This document shows, one piece after another, positions 1 through 9,829 of a stretch of DNA of 64,000 nucleotides. Source of the stretch: an uncultured Saprospiraceae bacterium (GTDB lineage: Bacteria > Bacteroidota > Bacteroidia > Chitinophagales > Saprospiraceae); contig CALGAW010000066.1 of NCBI GenBank assembly GCA_937959115.1, positions 1 through 64,000 of the forward strand, written 5' to 3'. The notes under the pieces were generated by a model. That model was not told where the DNA came from, searched no databases, and was given only the letters and a program-made list of their open reading frames with translations. The position numbers were made by a program, and so were the translations under genes. The stretch's first letter is position 1, and the number at the start of each line of letters is the position of its first letter.

Positions 1-93
1 TTACCCAGAAAGAAGGTTCTTTATCCAAAAACGACCGACTCAATTAAAGAAAGTGTTTGTTAATTAGTTATTAGCAAAGTTTGTTTACTGATT

Positions 94-125
94 AGAGTGA
101 TGATAATTTCATCACTCTTTTTTTT
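94..125 (+). terminator. Intrinsic terminator of a gene left of the window
   Basis: Perfect 9-bp stem (95-103 with 109-117), 5-nt loop, then a run of eight T (118-125) on the plus strand. It would end a plus-strand transcript arriving from before the window. No coding region is recognisable in bases 1-185. Confidence 0.75.
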
Positions 126-185
126 ATTGGGGTAATTCAAATAGTTTATGGCTCAAGACCGCTCACCTTCTGAAAAAGTAAGGGA

Positions 186-1328
186 TCAAACCACCTGGTT
201 CAACACATTAATCAAAGCAGTCACATCCTCCGAATCATTATAAACATTAACCGATACCCGCAGATAGTCACCACGCAAAGAGACATAAATCTGCTCTTGG
301 GCTAGGGTTTGTTTCATCTGCTTCAAATCAATACCAGCCGGCAGTTTCAAGCCAAACAGATGATTCGAAAAATAAGGATCAGCTGTCCGTTCAATAGGTG
401 TGTCTTCTAAGAAATCTAATAATGGCGCAATCAACCTACCGCAATACTGCTCCATGTTGTCTACTCCCCATTCATTCAATTGTGTCAATCCTGCCCGGAG
501 GATTGGAGCCAACAGGAAATTACTGGCTTCGCCAACACTGTAGCGCACCGCTCCTACAGGATAGCCATCCTCGTAATTCGTTAACCGTTGAAACTGGTCT
601 GCATTTGCTTTGTTTAGCCAACAGTCTTCAATGGGTTGTCCGTGATCAAATGACTCATTCATGTAGGCTACGCCGACAGAATAAGGGCCAAGCAGCCACT
701 TGTATCCCGCGCAAATCAAAGCGTCAACAGGGATCGACTGCACATCAAATGAACATGCGCCAATAGATTGTGTGCCATCTACTATAAGCTTCGCTCCAAC
801 TGCTCTGCAACGGGCACTGATGGCTTTGAGATCAAACTTGCTGCCCGTCATCCAATGCACAACAGACAAGAGTACGACTGAAGTCTGATCTGTAATCTGA
901 TTTAAGAGATTCTGATTCCAGTCAGCCATATTGCCATTTGAAGGCCTGTCGACACTAACTAACTGATTACTTTGCTCAGAGCACCAGCGTTTCAGAGCAT
1001 AGTAGCCACTTGGAAACTCATCTTCAGTAATGAGTGCTTTGCCGTTGGGCTTCCCTTTTATATTGGCAAAAGCAGAGCGAAATCCGTAGGAGGTAGAAGG
1101 GATAATCGCAACTCTATTTTCGGTGGTGTTGATGAGCCTGGCAAACTGTTTTCTGATCTCGGCTGGTTCATTAAAGAAGTCTGGTATACTGATTCCTTGT
1201 GGATTTCGATCACGGTTTAAGGCTTTGAGGCAGGCATCCTCTGCGCTTCTAAGCAATGGTGCTTTGTACGCATTGTTGAGGTAGTGCGTATCTTGACTTA
1301 ATGAGAACAAGTGTTTTTGACAATTCAT
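186..1328 (-). CDS. Class-V aminotransferase (PLP-dependent, NifS/isopenicillin-N-epimerase-like)
   Basis: A 380-residue cytosolic fold-type I PLP enzyme. The DGTQSIGA segment holds the aspartate that pairs with the PLP ring nitrogen, and the following AGYKWLLGP motif carries the Schiff-base lysine at about residue 210. Length and motifs fit the class-V family (cysteine desulfurase, kynureninase, isopenicillin N epimerase). There is no cysteine-bearing active loop near the C terminus, so a true cysteine desulfurase is less likely, and the substrate cannot be read from the sequence. The bestrophin gene ends 42 bp upstream in the same orientation, so the two may be co-transcribed. No obvious terminator follows. 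Confidence 0.85.
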   Translation of the reverse strand: MNCQKHLFSLSQDTHYLNNAYKAPLLRSAEDACLKALNRDRNPQGISIPDFFNEPAEIRKQFARLINTTENRVAIIPSTSYGFRSAFANIKGKPNGKALITEDEFPSGYYALKRWCSEQSNQLVSVDRPSNGNMADWNQNLLNQITDQTSVVLLSVVHWMTGSKFDLKAISARCRAVGAKLIVDGTQSIGACSFDVQSIPVDALICAGYKWLLGPYSVGVAYMNESFDHGQPIEDCWLNKANADQFQRLTNYEDGYPVGAVRYSVGEASNFLLAPILRAGLTQLNEWGVDNMEQYCGRLIAPLLDFLEDTPIERTADPYFSNHLFGLKLPAGIDLKQMKQTLAQEQIYVSLRGDYLRVSVNVYNDSEDVTALINVLNQVV

Positions 1329-1370
1329 GGTATTAGATTCAAATTTGAAAATAATCGTTCGTGAAAAACA

Positions 1371-2489
1371 TTACATGACAATGTCATTTTTCCATTCGTA
1401 TTGCTTCGGAATATCTGTATCGTCGATGAGTTGTCTAATGTCAATTTCAATCCCTCTACTCATACTAGAGATCGGCACATCGTTTGCGCCACCTTCAAAA
1501 GGGTTTTCTGTGTTTTCTCCAATCAGTTCCATGCAGTAAAAGATCCAGGAGATCAAGGCGCTAAAGGGAACAGACAACCAAACGAAGTGCTGTCCGAGCC
1601 AATCACCTAGGGAGTGAAAAAGTCCAGCGTCATGTCCCTTGTGCTCAAGTGCATGGGCTGCCATTTCTTTCATAAAATCATGTCCGATACTTTCAAATTC
1701 GTTCATAACACCAAAGGGAAGCAGGATGATAAAAATCCAGACGAACAGAAAATTCAGTGTCGCAAATTGCCTGGGGTAAGGAAAGTTTTTGATCCGTTCC
1801 GATTTTCCTTGAAGCGTGTACAATTCGACCAACATGTTTTTCATCTCCATGTGCCTGAAATCTTCAATAAGACCGGCTTGATAGAGTTCTCTCAATCGTG
1901 TTGACTGGATTCCTAGGAGTTGGGAAGGGCGATTACCTTTTGCTAGGATCGTAGCTTTCTCTTCAGTGGAGATATAAGGCTCTATTGCTTCTTCTAGGGG
2001 CGTGTCATTTTCTGGTACAAAATAAAGTCGATTTCGAAATTTTACATTTTCGGCTCTCTTAATGACGTGTTCCTCCCAAGGTTTTGATTGTCTTAACTGA
2101 TAGCGTAAGGCTGTCATCCAAGCAATATGTCGGTGCACTAATTCTCTGTGTACTGCTTTTAGGTCGCTTTCGCTTAGTTTGTTATTTGCATGATCATTTG
2201 TAATGAAGTCCTTGACCATGATGGTAAATGATCGGGACGAATTGACAATTCCTCCCCAAATTTTTCTGGCTTCCCATAACCGATCGTAGGAAGCGTTGTT
2301 TTTAAATCCAGCAATAAATGCAACTGCTGTACCCACCAGACCAATTGGAAGCCAAGGCAAATGCAACCATTTCCAATCTAATACATCAAACAAAAAAACT
2401 GGTATTACAGAAATCAGGATAAAAACTAGGATGTATTTCTTTGTCCATACCAACATCCCACTTATGGGGAATACGCGTCTTGTATACAT
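1371..2489 (-). CDS. Bestrophin-family anion channel protein
   Basis: A 372-residue inner-membrane protein of the bacterial bestrophin family (formerly UPF0187). Two hydrophobic helices lie near residues 17-60, followed by the family signature GFKNNASYDRLWEARK and then GGIVNSSR. A second hydrophobic pair follows at about 245-265 and 300-325, and the tail ends in a conserved ENPFEGGANDVP segment, as in family members. Bacterial homologues form pentameric channels; the transported ion and its physiological role here are unknown. A TAnnTTTG box lies about 20 bp upstream of the start, supporting the chosen ATG. The class-V aminotransferase gene follows 42 bp downstream. Confidence 0.88.
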   Translation of the reverse strand: MYTRRVFPISGMLVWTKKYILVFILISVIPVFLFDVLDWKWLHLPWLPIGLVGTAVAFIAGFKNNASYDRLWEARKIWGGIVNSSRSFTIMVKDFITNDHANNKLSESDLKAVHRELVHRHIAWMTALRYQLRQSKPWEEHVIKRAENVKFRNRLYFVPENDTPLEEAIEPYISTEEKATILAKGNRPSQLLGIQSTRLRELYQAGLIEDFRHMEMKNMLVELYTLQGKSERIKNFPYPRQFATLNFLFVWIFIILLPFGVMNEFESIGHDFMKEMAAHALEHKGHDAGLFHSLGDWLGQHFVWLSVPFSALISWIFYCMELIGENTENPFEGGANDVPISSMSRGIEIDIRQLIDDTDIPKQYEWKNDIVM

Positions 2490-2909
2490 AGTGTTCTTTT
2501 CGTGTAGGGCAAATCTAACAAATTTTGGAATATTTTATCCGTATTGGATCAGGAAAGAGCTAATAACTATGACCCTCATTCACCTTGTATACTTAAGCCA
2601 TTCATTTCAATGTATTTTTTAAAAAACAGCTTTCTTTTCAATCAAATTCATTCACTTAAGCAATAAATATCATATACTTTTCAACAAAAAATAGTCTTCC
2701 AAAGTCCATTAAGGGCATTTTTTAGTTCAATTTATAGTAATTTAAATATCTTTTATTGTTTTTTTATGGTTTTCCTGCCTATCTCCTCCTCGTATATTTG
2801 TGTTGTCATTAGTTAATAAACGAATTTAAATTATTTAAAACAAAACGGTACTACTTGATAACCGAGTGAAAACTCACCCAAAACAAGTACGCCATAAAAC
2901 TAAAAAATC
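2490..2909. other. AT-rich divergent intergenic region
   Basis: 420 bp between divergently transcribed genes, with no convincing ORF. Besides the minus-strand box, the plus strand has TATATTTG at 2793-2800, matching TAnnTTTG, which would give a leader of about 100 nt for the downstream protease gene. A small GAGT-GAAA-ACTC hairpin lies in that leader. Confidence 0.4.
2510..2517 (-). promoter_or_regulatory. Candidate -7 box for the bestrophin gene
   Basis: TAGATTTG on the minus strand matches the Bacteroidota -7 consensus TAnnTTTG, about 20 bp upstream of the ATG. No clear TTG -33 element sits at the expected distance. Confidence 0.4.
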
Positions 2910-3776
2910 ATGAAAAATTTATTGAACATCTTAACAATCAGTTTTGCAATTATCACAATCTCAATCTTCTCATCCTGCACCCCAGATTCTATTACAGACG
3001 TTGAAAATGAAATTCCCACAATTGATGCAAAAACTGAAATCGTAGATCTTCATCATATACACGATGAGGTTTGCAACCATGTAAAACACCTAGACATGGA
3101 TCTTGAAAATCCAGAAATTATCGATTTCGAATTCCCAGATGGAACGACCGAAAAGCGCTTCCTAATCGAAGGAGACATTGCAATGACTAGAGCAGAATTA
3201 GACCAACTCAAAGAGGAAATGGACGGTGATTTACGCCAATACAGAACCTACAACCTTGTAAATGCGCCTAGAGTCATCACTGTAGTTGGATATACAGGCG
3301 GTAGTTATGCGCTAACAACCAAAATGAGAACAGGTCTTTCTTGGGCCATCAGCAATTACAACAATTTGAACACAGGACTTACTTTTCAGCTTTCTTTCTC
3401 CTCATCAACCGCAGCAGACATCGTTGTCTACAAAGTTACGAACGGTTTAGCAGGAGGAGTTGCAGGGTTTCCATCCGGTGGTAATCCATATAAGTGGGTT
3501 CAGATTTACAACGGCCTTGACAACTATAGCCACAATGTAAATGAGCACGTCATCGGACACGAAATCGGACACTGCTTAGGTCTTAGACACTCTGACTTCA
3601 ACACAAGAGCAAGCTGCGGTCAAAATTCGAACGAAGGTTCTGCAGGAGTTGGAGCAGTCCACATCCCAGGAACAGTGGGAACAGACTTAAACTCCTTGAT
3701 GCAAGCATGTTTTGACGGAACAGAAAATGGCGAATTTAGCTACTATGATAAAGTCGCACTAGAGTACTTGTACTAA
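2910..3776 (+). CDS. HEIGH-type zinc metalloprotease lipoprotein (M57-like), copy 1
   Basis: A 288-residue lipoprotein. Its N-terminal hydrophobic signal ends in a lipobox with cysteine 23. A charged acidic linker is followed by a metzincin-type protease domain with the zinc site HEIGHCLGLRH (His217, Glu218, His221, His227), characteristic of the M57/dual-action HEIGH peptidase group in Bacteroidota. Upstream, the FEFPDGTTEKRFLIEGD segment resembles a propeptide. It is closely related along its whole length to the equally long protein encoded on the opposite strand at 13294-14160. A strong terminator follows, so it is probably monocistronic. Substrate unknown; it presumably acts at the outer membrane or cell surface. 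Confidence 0.88.
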   Translation: MKNLLNILTISFAIITISIFSSCTPDSITDVENEIPTIDAKTEIVDLHHIHDEVCNHVKHLDMDLENPEIIDFEFPDGTTEKRFLIEGDIAMTRAELDQLKEEMDGDLRQYRTYNLVNAPRVITVVGYTGGSYALTTKMRTGLSWAISNYNNLNTGLTFQLSFSSSTAADIVVYKVTNGLAGGVAGFPSGGNPYKWVQIYNGLDNYSHNVNEHVIGHEIGHCLGLRHSDFNTRASCGQNSNEGSAGVGAVHIPGTVGTDLNSLMQACFDGTENGEFSYYDKVALEYLY

Positions 3777-3837
3777 GAAACAAGCACTTAACAAGAAATA
3801 ATTAAACAGTATTCTGTTGATTGTGTTGATTGTATAG

Positions 3838-3874
3838 AAAGTCCCGGCCAGAAAGCTGATTGGGACTTTTTTTT
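3838..3874 (+). terminator. Intrinsic terminator of the HEIGH protease gene
   Basis: AAGTCCC (3839-3845) pairs with GGGACTT (3862-3868) and is followed by an uninterrupted T run on the plus strand, about 60 bp after the stop codon. Confidence 0.8.
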
Positions 3875-4050
3875 GTTCTTGCCCTGTCTTACGGCGTAGA
3901 AATTACACCCCTAGCAAAAACAAGTTTACACAATGAAAGTTGGTATCGTACTTACAGCACTTGATGTAAGAAGCCGATTTCCTAAGGGTTGTAAGACGCT
4001 CTGAACCGAATCTCAGCAATAGTCTTTCGCACCTCAGCGCTAATGAAACC

Positions 4051-6858
4051 TTATTTCTTCTTCTTCAACTGAGTGGCCGCCTTCTTCAAATCTTCTGTTG
4101 CCTTCTCTACTTCCTTGACGTTCTTGTCCATTTCTTTTGCTGCTGCTGAGGACTTCGTTTCCTTTTTATCGTCGTCCTTATCGTTGCTGCGTCTTGTACG
4201 TCTCTTCTTAGGAGCAGGTGCTACTTTCTTTTTATGAGGAACGACCTTCGGCTTCTTGTCTAAAAATAGCAATTTGCCTTCTCCATCAACATCCACGTAA
4301 ATGGTAGACCCTATAGGGAACTGACCTGACAAAATGTACTTGGATACTTCATTGACAACTTCTCTCTGCAATACTCGTTTCATCGGACGTGCACCAAACT
4401 GCGGCTCGTAACCCAAATCAGCCAAGTGATCCAAAGAGCGTTCTGTAAACTCGATCTTCAAGCCTTGCTTATCTAGTCGTTTTCTTACGCTCTTCAGCAT
4501 TAGCTTCAAGATTTGCTTGATTTCATCTTTCGTCAATGGCAAAAACATGATCCGCTCATCGATCCGATTGATGAATTCTGGTCGTAAGTTATCTTTTAAG
4601 GCTTCAAACACTTCTTCTCTTGTTGCATCGATGATTTCCTGTCGCTTATCTTCCTCTACATATTCAAGGTCTTCGAAGTTATCTAGAATCGATTGTGCTC
4701 CCATATTTGAGGTCATAATGATAATCGTATTCTTAAAGTTAGCCACTCGTCCTTTGGTATCTGTCAATCGTCCGTCGTCCAAGACTTGCAAGAGGATATT
4801 AAAAGTATCGGGATGTGCTTTTTCGATTTCATCTAACAAAATGATAGAATACGGCTTGCGTCTTACCGCCTCTGTCAGTTGCCCGCCCTCATCATAGCCA
4901 ATGTAGCCAGGAGGCGCTCCAACAAGACGCGAAACCATATGTCGTTCTTGGTATTCACTCATATCGATTCGGGTAATCGCAGCTTCGTCATTAAACAGTT
5001 GTTCGGCAAGTGCTTTTGCTAATTCGGTTTTCCCTACACCGGTTGGTCCTAGGAAAATGAAGGAGCCGATAGGTCGTTTTTTGTCTTGCATTCCAGCTCT
5101 GCTTCGTCTTACTGCATCAGATACCGCTACGACTGCCTCGTGTTGACCGATCAACCGCTTATGCAGGTCATCTTCTAGGTTCAACAGTTTATCTCGATCG
5201 CTCTGCATCATTTTTTGCAATGGAATGCCTGTCCATTTTGCTACGACTTCTGCAATGTTCTCCGCATCAACTTCTTCGTCTGTCAGTCTATTTTTTGAAG
5301 ATAGTTTATTGATTTTGTCCTCTAATTTGGCCAGTTTTTCTTCTTCTCCTTTTATTTTGCCGTAACGGATCTCCGCCACTTTTGCAAAGTTGCTTGCACG
5401 TTCTGCCTCTTCCGCCTCGTGCTTGAATGTTTCCAGATTTTTCTTGCATTCTTGCATCTGGTCTACGATTTCCTTTTCACTTTTCCACTGGGCACGGAGC
5501 GACTTTAAGTCTTCTGTAGAGTTTGCAATCTCTTTATTGATGGCATCAAGTTTCTTCTTATCATTATCCCGCTTAAATCCTTCCCGCTCTATTTCCATTT
5601 TTCGCACTTTCCGATCAAGCTCATCAAGGCTTGCAGGCACTGAGTTTAGCTCCATTCGCAGTTTTGCTCCTGCCTCATCCATCAAGTCAATTGCTTTGTC
5701 CGGAAGGTATCGATCTGAGATATATCGATTCGAAAGTTCTACTGCTGCAATCAGAGCATCATCCATGATTCTTACTTCGTGATGTGTCTCATATTTTTCG
5801 CGCAATCCTCTTAGGATCGAAACACAATCCTCTAGAGAAGGTTCGTCTACGACTACTTTCTGGAATCGACGTTCTAGTGCTTTATCTTTTTCGAAGTATT
5901 TTTGATATTCGTCAAGCGTTGTTGCTCCTATCGTCCTTAGGTTTCCTCTAGCAAGAGCTGGTTTAAGTATATTCGCAGCATCCATTGCTCCTGAGCCGCC
6001 ACCAGCACCAATCAAAGTGTGTATTTCATCAATAAAAAGAATGATTTCTCCGTCAGAATTAGAGACTTCTTTGATGACGGCTTTCAGACGTTCTTCAAAC
6101 TCACCTTTATATTTTGCTCCTGCAATTAATGCTGCAAGGTCTAATGCCATGATTCGCTTATTCATTAGGTTTTCAGGCACGTCAGAATTCACAATTCTCC
6201 AAGCAATTCCCTCTACGACGGCGGTTTTACCAACACCTGGCTCTCCTAGTACAATGGGGTTGTTTTTCTTTCTACGGGAAAGGATTTGAAGTACACGTCT
6301 CATTTCTTCATCTCTGCCAATGATTGGGTCGAGCTTTCCTAACCGCACTTGTTCGCAGAGGTCAACTGCAAATCGATCAATCGGACTATACTCTTCCTCT
6401 GAGCTTTGAGAGGTGACTTTATTCCCTTTTCTAAGTTCTTTAATTCCGTCTCGAAGTTTTTCTTCTGTAGCGCCTTGCTCTTTGAGCATTTTGGCAGTGA
6501 GGTCATCATTTTGAAGGATACCAAGTACAAAGATCTCAACAGAAATGAACTGATCTTCATATTCTTGCATTAGTTTTTTCGCATTTCTCACAGCATCATT
6601 CGACTCCTCAGATAAGTATTGTTTTTGGTTGCCTTCTATTTTCGGGTAGGTCCCAATAACGGTATTTAGCTGCTTGTGTAGCTTTTCGCGATTTATACCC
6701 ATTTTATCAAACAAATAATTGATAATGGTTTCATCACTAAGCATTAATCCTTTTAGCAAGTGAGAGGTATCAACATATTGTTGTTTGTTTTCTTTGGCAA
6801 TCGATTGTGCCTTAGTAATACCTTGCTGTGCTTTAACCGTAAAATTGTCGTACGTCAT
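4051..6858 (-). CDS. clpB: ATP-dependent disaggregase ClpB with a lysine-rich tail
   Basis: A hexameric AAA+ chaperone that threads aggregated proteins through its pore in cooperation with DnaK. Visible parts: the N-terminal Clp repeat domain (about 1-145); the first AAA+ module with Walker A GEPGVGKT at 205-212; the coiled-coil middle domain (about 410-530) that distinguishes ClpB from ClpA/C; and the second AAA+ module with Walker A GPTGVGKT at 604-611. At 935 residues it is longer than the roughly 860 usual for the family. The excess is a C-terminal extension of about 70 residues rich in Lys, Ala and acidic residues, ending in KKKK. The gene stands alone on the minus strand. No heat-shock operator was recognised. 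Confidence 0.97.
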   Translation of the reverse strand: MTYDNFTVKAQQGITKAQSIAKENKQQYVDTSHLLKGLMLSDETIINYLFDKMGINREKLHKQLNTVIGTYPKIEGNQKQYLSEESNDAVRNAKKLMQEYEDQFISVEIFVLGILQNDDLTAKMLKEQGATEEKLRDGIKELRKGNKVTSQSSEEEYSPIDRFAVDLCEQVRLGKLDPIIGRDEEMRRVLQILSRRKKNNPIVLGEPGVGKTAVVEGIAWRIVNSDVPENLMNKRIMALDLAALIAGAKYKGEFEERLKAVIKEVSNSDGEIILFIDEIHTLIGAGGGSGAMDAANILKPALARGNLRTIGATTLDEYQKYFEKDKALERRFQKVVVDEPSLEDCVSILRGLREKYETHHEVRIMDDALIAAVELSNRYISDRYLPDKAIDLMDEAGAKLRMELNSVPASLDELDRKVRKMEIEREGFKRDNDKKKLDAINKEIANSTEDLKSLRAQWKSEKEIVDQMQECKKNLETFKHEAEEAERASNFAKVAEIRYGKIKGEEEKLAKLEDKINKLSSKNRLTDEEVDAENIAEVVAKWTGIPLQKMMQSDRDKLLNLEDDLHKRLIGQHEAVVAVSDAVRRSRAGMQDKKRPIGSFIFLGPTGVGKTELAKALAEQLFNDEAAITRIDMSEYQERHMVSRLVGAPPGYIGYDEGGQLTEAVRRKPYSIILLDEIEKAHPDTFNILLQVLDDGRLTDTKGRVANFKNTIIIMTSNMGAQSILDNFEDLEYVEEDKRQEIIDATREEVFEALKDNLRPEFINRIDERIMFLPLTKDEIKQILKLMLKSVRKRLDKQGLKIEFTERSLDHLADLGYEPQFGARPMKRVLQREVVNEVSKYILSGQFPIGSTIYVDVDGEGKLLFLDKKPKVVPHKKKVAPAPKKRRTRRSNDKDDDKKETKSSAAAKEMDKNVKEVEKATEDLKKAATQLKKKK

Positions 6859-7001
6859 TATATTTTTACTTTACTAGGAGTTTTTACGAAATCACTTCAA
6901 TTTAGTTGACCCTCAAGAGCATTAAACCTTAGAAAGTGATTAATAATCGTCAAATTTATAATAAAGGAGATGAATCTCAAACTTATACGATAAAATTGTT
7001 T

Positions 7002-7094
7002 GGAGGCTCGACAGAAGACGGGAGACAGAAGACGGAAGTAACCAAGTATTTCTACCAAACTACTTCCGTCTTCCGTCTTCTGTCTTTTGCCTCC
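7002..7094. repeat. Long imperfect inverted repeat built of GTCTTC-type units
   Basis: The outer arms GGAGGC (7002-7007) and GCCTCC (7089-7094) are perfect. The inner arms around 7023-7040 and 7061-7086 are internally repetitive (AGACAGAAGACGGAAGTA against its complement, with a repeated CCGTCTT unit), with a loop of about 20 nt. It starts at the stop codon of the DUF4870 gene and lies upstream of clpB. It could end DUF4870 transcription or be a dispersed REP-like element; there is no T tract. Confidence 0.6.
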
Positions 7095-7507
7095 TATACT
7101 TTGAAAAAATCATGCGAAAGTGGATATACCCATTCCTTTCCTTTGCTTGCTTTAACAGCTCCAATGATTGGGAAGATAAAGGCAGTTGCGATCAAAAGGG
7201 GTAGAATGAAGATCCCAACAAATAAGAAACAAAGGAAAATCACAAAGATTAAGAGTAAGTGAAACGTGATCATCCAGTTAAAGATGTGTAATCCGTGTTG
7301 TTTTAAGGTTTCTGACTTATCTTTTCCGTACAACCACAACCCGATTGGAGCAACAATTCCTAATCCTGGAACCATTAGTCCTGCTAATTGACTTGCATGC
7401 ATCATAGATGTGTAGGAGTCTTCTGTCATCCCAAATAGGTCAGGATTTACAATCTGTTCGTTAGAGATTGGTTGTTTAGTTGTCGTGTTCATGTTTACAC
7501 TTTCCAT
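7094..7507 (-). CDS. DUF4870 small membrane protein
   Basis: A 137-residue predicted inner-membrane protein. After a soluble stretch of about 45 residues, three hydrophobic segments follow (LAGLMVPGLGIVAPIGLWLYG, HIFNWMITF...FVIFLCFLFVG, and ILPLLIATAFIFPIIGAV). The pattern HxxxxxNWxIT, in which an amphipathic histidine-asparagine turn enters the second helix, is the hallmark of DUF4870 (Tic20-like small membrane proteins). Function unknown. A MNTTTK start five codons downstream is an alternative to the annotated MESVN start. The stop codon lies within the arm of the inverted repeat that follows. Confidence 0.8.
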   Translation of the reverse strand: MESVNMNTTTKQPISNEQIVNPDLFGMTEDSYTSMMHASQLAGLMVPGLGIVAPIGLWLYGKDKSETLKQHGLHIFNWMITFHLLLIFVIFLCFLFVGIFILPLLIATAFIFPIIGAVKASKGKEWVYPLSHDFFKV

Positions 7508-7755
7508 AGTTAATAGTAATTTTAGGTTATTAATTATCAGGCATTTAACATTGCCTTGTATCTTAATAACCAGAAAAAACGAGGTGGAAGTTCCGAATAG
7601 GATCGGGTACTCGACGAGTGATTAGAAATTAACGACGAATGTGATTTTTTTTGGTTTTGGGCGATTGTTTTTCATTAAAGAGATTCGGACACCAGTCTTA
7701 ATGATTCAAAAACCAAAAAAATCTATCTTTACCATAAAATTAGTATTATTAGTAA

Positions 7756-9027
7756 ATGTCCTACTTAAAAAACAAAACCCTTTACCCTCCGCAGATTAAA
7801 ACCTCTCCGAGCCCTAAGCTCAACAAAATAGTTGTGATCCCTTGTTATGACGAACCAGACGCACTCCAATCGCTACGCTCACTGAAAAACTGCACTCCGC
7901 CTACAGGACACACAGAAGTCATTCTAACGGTCAATCAGTCATCAAGAACACCCGAATCTATAAAAGCCCAAAATCTAAGTACTTATGAGCATGCAGTTGA
8001 TTGGGCAACAGCTAACTCTACTCTAGCCTTACAGTTTTTTGTGCTCTACTTAAACGACTTGCCCCCAAAGCATGCTGGTGTTGGTCTCGCGCGAAAAGTC
8101 GGTATGGATGAAGCAGCGTTTCGCCTAGAGGAAGTCGGCCAAGCACAAGGAATCATTATTTGCTATGATGCGGATTCGAGCTGTGATCCTAATTATCTAG
8201 TGGAAATTGAACGACACTTCGATCGTCATCCCAAAACACAAGCAGCAAGTATTCATTACGAACACCCAACACAAGGAACAGATTTCCCAGCATCGGTTTA
8301 CACCTCTATCATTGACTATGAGCTGCACCTACGATATTACATCAATGCCTTACGATTTGCGGGTCATCCACATTCCTTTCAGACGATTGGTTCGAGCATG
8401 GCGGTGCGCTGTGATGCTTATCAGCAACAAGGTGGCATGAATCGTAGGAAAGCGGGAGAAGATTTTTACTTTCTACACAAGTTTATTCCCCTTGGGCAAT
8501 TCACTGAAATCAAGACGACGAAGGTAATTCCATCGCCCCGTCCCTCCCATCGCGTTCCATTTGGCACTGGGAAGGCGGTCCAGGATCGATTAAACGCATA
8601 TGAGGTGGGTTGTACTACGTATGCCATGCTTACTTTTAGCGCGTTGCGTGATTTTCTGGCGACTGTTCCTGAGTTATATCCCATTCTAGAAAGTGGAGAT
8701 CCTGTAGAATTAGAATCAGCCTTAGTCGCTCGGTATGACTCACAAGTTATTCAAGGGTATTTTGAAGGCAGAGATCTGTTGTCTCAGTGCCAGTCGATCT
8801 ATAAAAATACGGCCAATCAAGAAGCTTTTGTCAAACGGTTTTATCGGTGGTTTGATGCTTTTCAGGCATTGAAGTATGTGCACTATTCTAGAGATCTGAA
8901 GTATCCTGATGAACCGGTTGGCGTTGCTGCTTTAAAGTTGCTACAAGCACTTGAGTATACGGTTGATCCATCTGTTAGCAATCTTGAGCTTTTAGAGATG
9001 TTTCGAAAAATGGATATCAGTAATTGA
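7756..9027 (+). CDS. GT-A (family 2-like) glycosyltransferase
   Basis: A 423-residue protein without a signal peptide. The N-terminal KIVVIPCYDEPDALQSLRSL segment is a GT-A nucleotide-sugar binding start. The CYDADSSCDPNY segment (about residues 137-148) supplies the metal-binding DxD-type aspartates, and the MNRRKAGEDFYFLHK segment (about 226-240) matches the catalytic ED box seen in family 2 enzymes. A helical C-terminal part of about 130 residues has no membrane segment, so this looks like a soluble or peripheral transferase. Donor, acceptor and pathway cannot be told from context: the neighbours are unrelated and on the other strand. Confidence 0.75.
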   Translation: MSYLKNKTLYPPQIKTSPSPKLNKIVVIPCYDEPDALQSLRSLKNCTPPTGHTEVILTVNQSSRTPESIKAQNLSTYEHAVDWATANSTLALQFFVLYLNDLPPKHAGVGLARKVGMDEAAFRLEEVGQAQGIIICYDADSSCDPNYLVEIERHFDRHPKTQAASIHYEHPTQGTDFPASVYTSIIDYELHLRYYINALRFAGHPHSFQTIGSSMAVRCDAYQQQGGMNRRKAGEDFYFLHKFIPLGQFTEIKTTKVIPSPRPSHRVPFGTGKAVQDRLNAYEVGCTTYAMLTFSALRDFLATVPELYPILESGDPVELESALVARYDSQVIQGYFEGRDLLSQCQSIYKNTANQEAFVKRFYRWFDAFQALKYVHYSRDLKYPDEPVGVAALKLLQALEYTVDPSVSNLELLEMFRKMDISN

Positions 9028-9028
9028 A

Positions 9029-9064
9029 TTAGGATTTGTAGGATTTAAGGATTCGTAGGATTAT
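9029..9064. repeat. GGATTTGTAGGATTT-type short tandem element, copy 1
   Basis: Immediately after the glycosyltransferase stop codon lies an imperfect tandem of a GGATTNGTA / AGGATT unit. A diverged copy lies just downstream of dnaE at 18334-18368. The remaining 350 bp up to the next gene hold only the two terminators listed below and AT-rich sequence. Confidence 0.4.
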
Positions 9065-9310
9065 TCACAATAACCTTATTCGCACACACCAAAACAACTT
9101 CTCAAGGCATCTCTCCAATAAACGTTGCACAACCTTTCCCCGCTGGAACCAGATTGTAATTTGATTTATTCACTATAGTTCTTTAAGCCCCAAACCAAGT
9201 GAAGAGATGAACAAAGAGCTACTAAGGAATGTCCGCTCAATCATCGTTAAAACTCAGGGTGTAAATAAATCAAAAAAACGGAGTAAGAGTATAAAAATAT
9301 TCTTTTCTAG

Positions 9311-9343
9311 AAAAAAAGATTAGTAGTTCCCTCAAACCACTAA
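9311..9343 (-). terminator. Second intrinsic terminator of the small lipoprotein gene
   Basis: On the minus strand TTAGTGGTT pairs, with one G-U, with AACTACTAA around a 6-nt loop and is followed by TC and seven T. It is placed downstream of the hairpin at 9351-9391, making a tandem arrangement. Confidence 0.65.
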
Positions 9344-9350
9344 TCGATTA

Positions 9351-9391
9351 AAAACATAAACGGCGGGGAGTACAAATTACGCCCGCCGTTT
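9351..9391 (-). terminator. First intrinsic terminator of the small lipoprotein gene
   Basis: Perfect 10-bp GC-rich stem: AAACGGCGGG at 9358-9367 against its complement at 9382-9391. It is followed on the minus strand by ATGTTTTT, 22 bp after the stop codon. Confidence 0.75.
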
Positions 9392-9412
9392 ACCTTATTT
9401 AACTTAACTAAC

Positions 9413-9829
9413 TTATTTTGAACCACTAAATGCCCAAGTATTGCCGTTGTTTGTCGCTCCAATATCAAGATCATCGCCATCAATCACAATGCCTGACATA
9501 CTATTTGATGAACTTAATGAAGCATATTCGCCATCTTCGTCTTTAAATTCCAAGCTAGAAATAGTAGGTACATTATCTGAAAAGGAAATACTGTACGTAC
9601 TACCGTTCTTCTCAATTGTTGCAGTTGCATTTGGTTCATTTACAACTTGACCTGTTGTGCTCGTGTAATTTAATGCTCCTGTATAACTCGTTAGGGATGA
9701 AGCAGGTATCGTAACAGTAGTATTATTGTTGGTGTCGGTAGGTACTTCATCTTTTTTACAAGAGAAAAGGGTAAGACAAATTAGTGTTGAAACAATCAAT
9801 GCGAAAGATTTAAGATTTAAAGTTTTCAT
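9413..9829 (-). CDS. Small hypothetical lipoprotein
   Basis: 138 residues. A hydrophobic signal ends in LFSC, with the lipidated cysteine at position 24, and the KKDE just after it is common in Bacteroidota lipoproteins. The mature part is rich in Ser, Thr and Asn. It reads like a small all-beta domain, with alternating hydrophobic strands from GALNYTSTTGQ onward to NTWAFSGSK at the very end. No catalytic motif is visible and I do not recognise the family. It is transcribed alone and ends at a tandem terminator pair. Confidence 0.7.
   Translation of the reverse strand: MKTLNLKSFALIVSTLICLTLFSCKKDEVPTDTNNNTTVTIPASSLTSYTGALNYTSTTGQVVNEPNATATIEKNGSTYSISFSDNVPTISSLEFKDEDGEYASLSSSNSMSGIVIDGDDLDIGATNNGNTWAFSGSK

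Noticed and set aside
3880-4050. A tRNA or small RNA between the HEIGH protease gene and clpB
   Set aside because: No cloverleaf, CCA end or promoter could be drawn; it remains plain intergenic sequence.
5390-5782. Plus-strand ORFs over clpB (also 4517-4897, 6017-6289)
   Set aside because: Antisense shadows of the conserved ClpB frame; composition is serine/arginine-rich as expected for such shadows.
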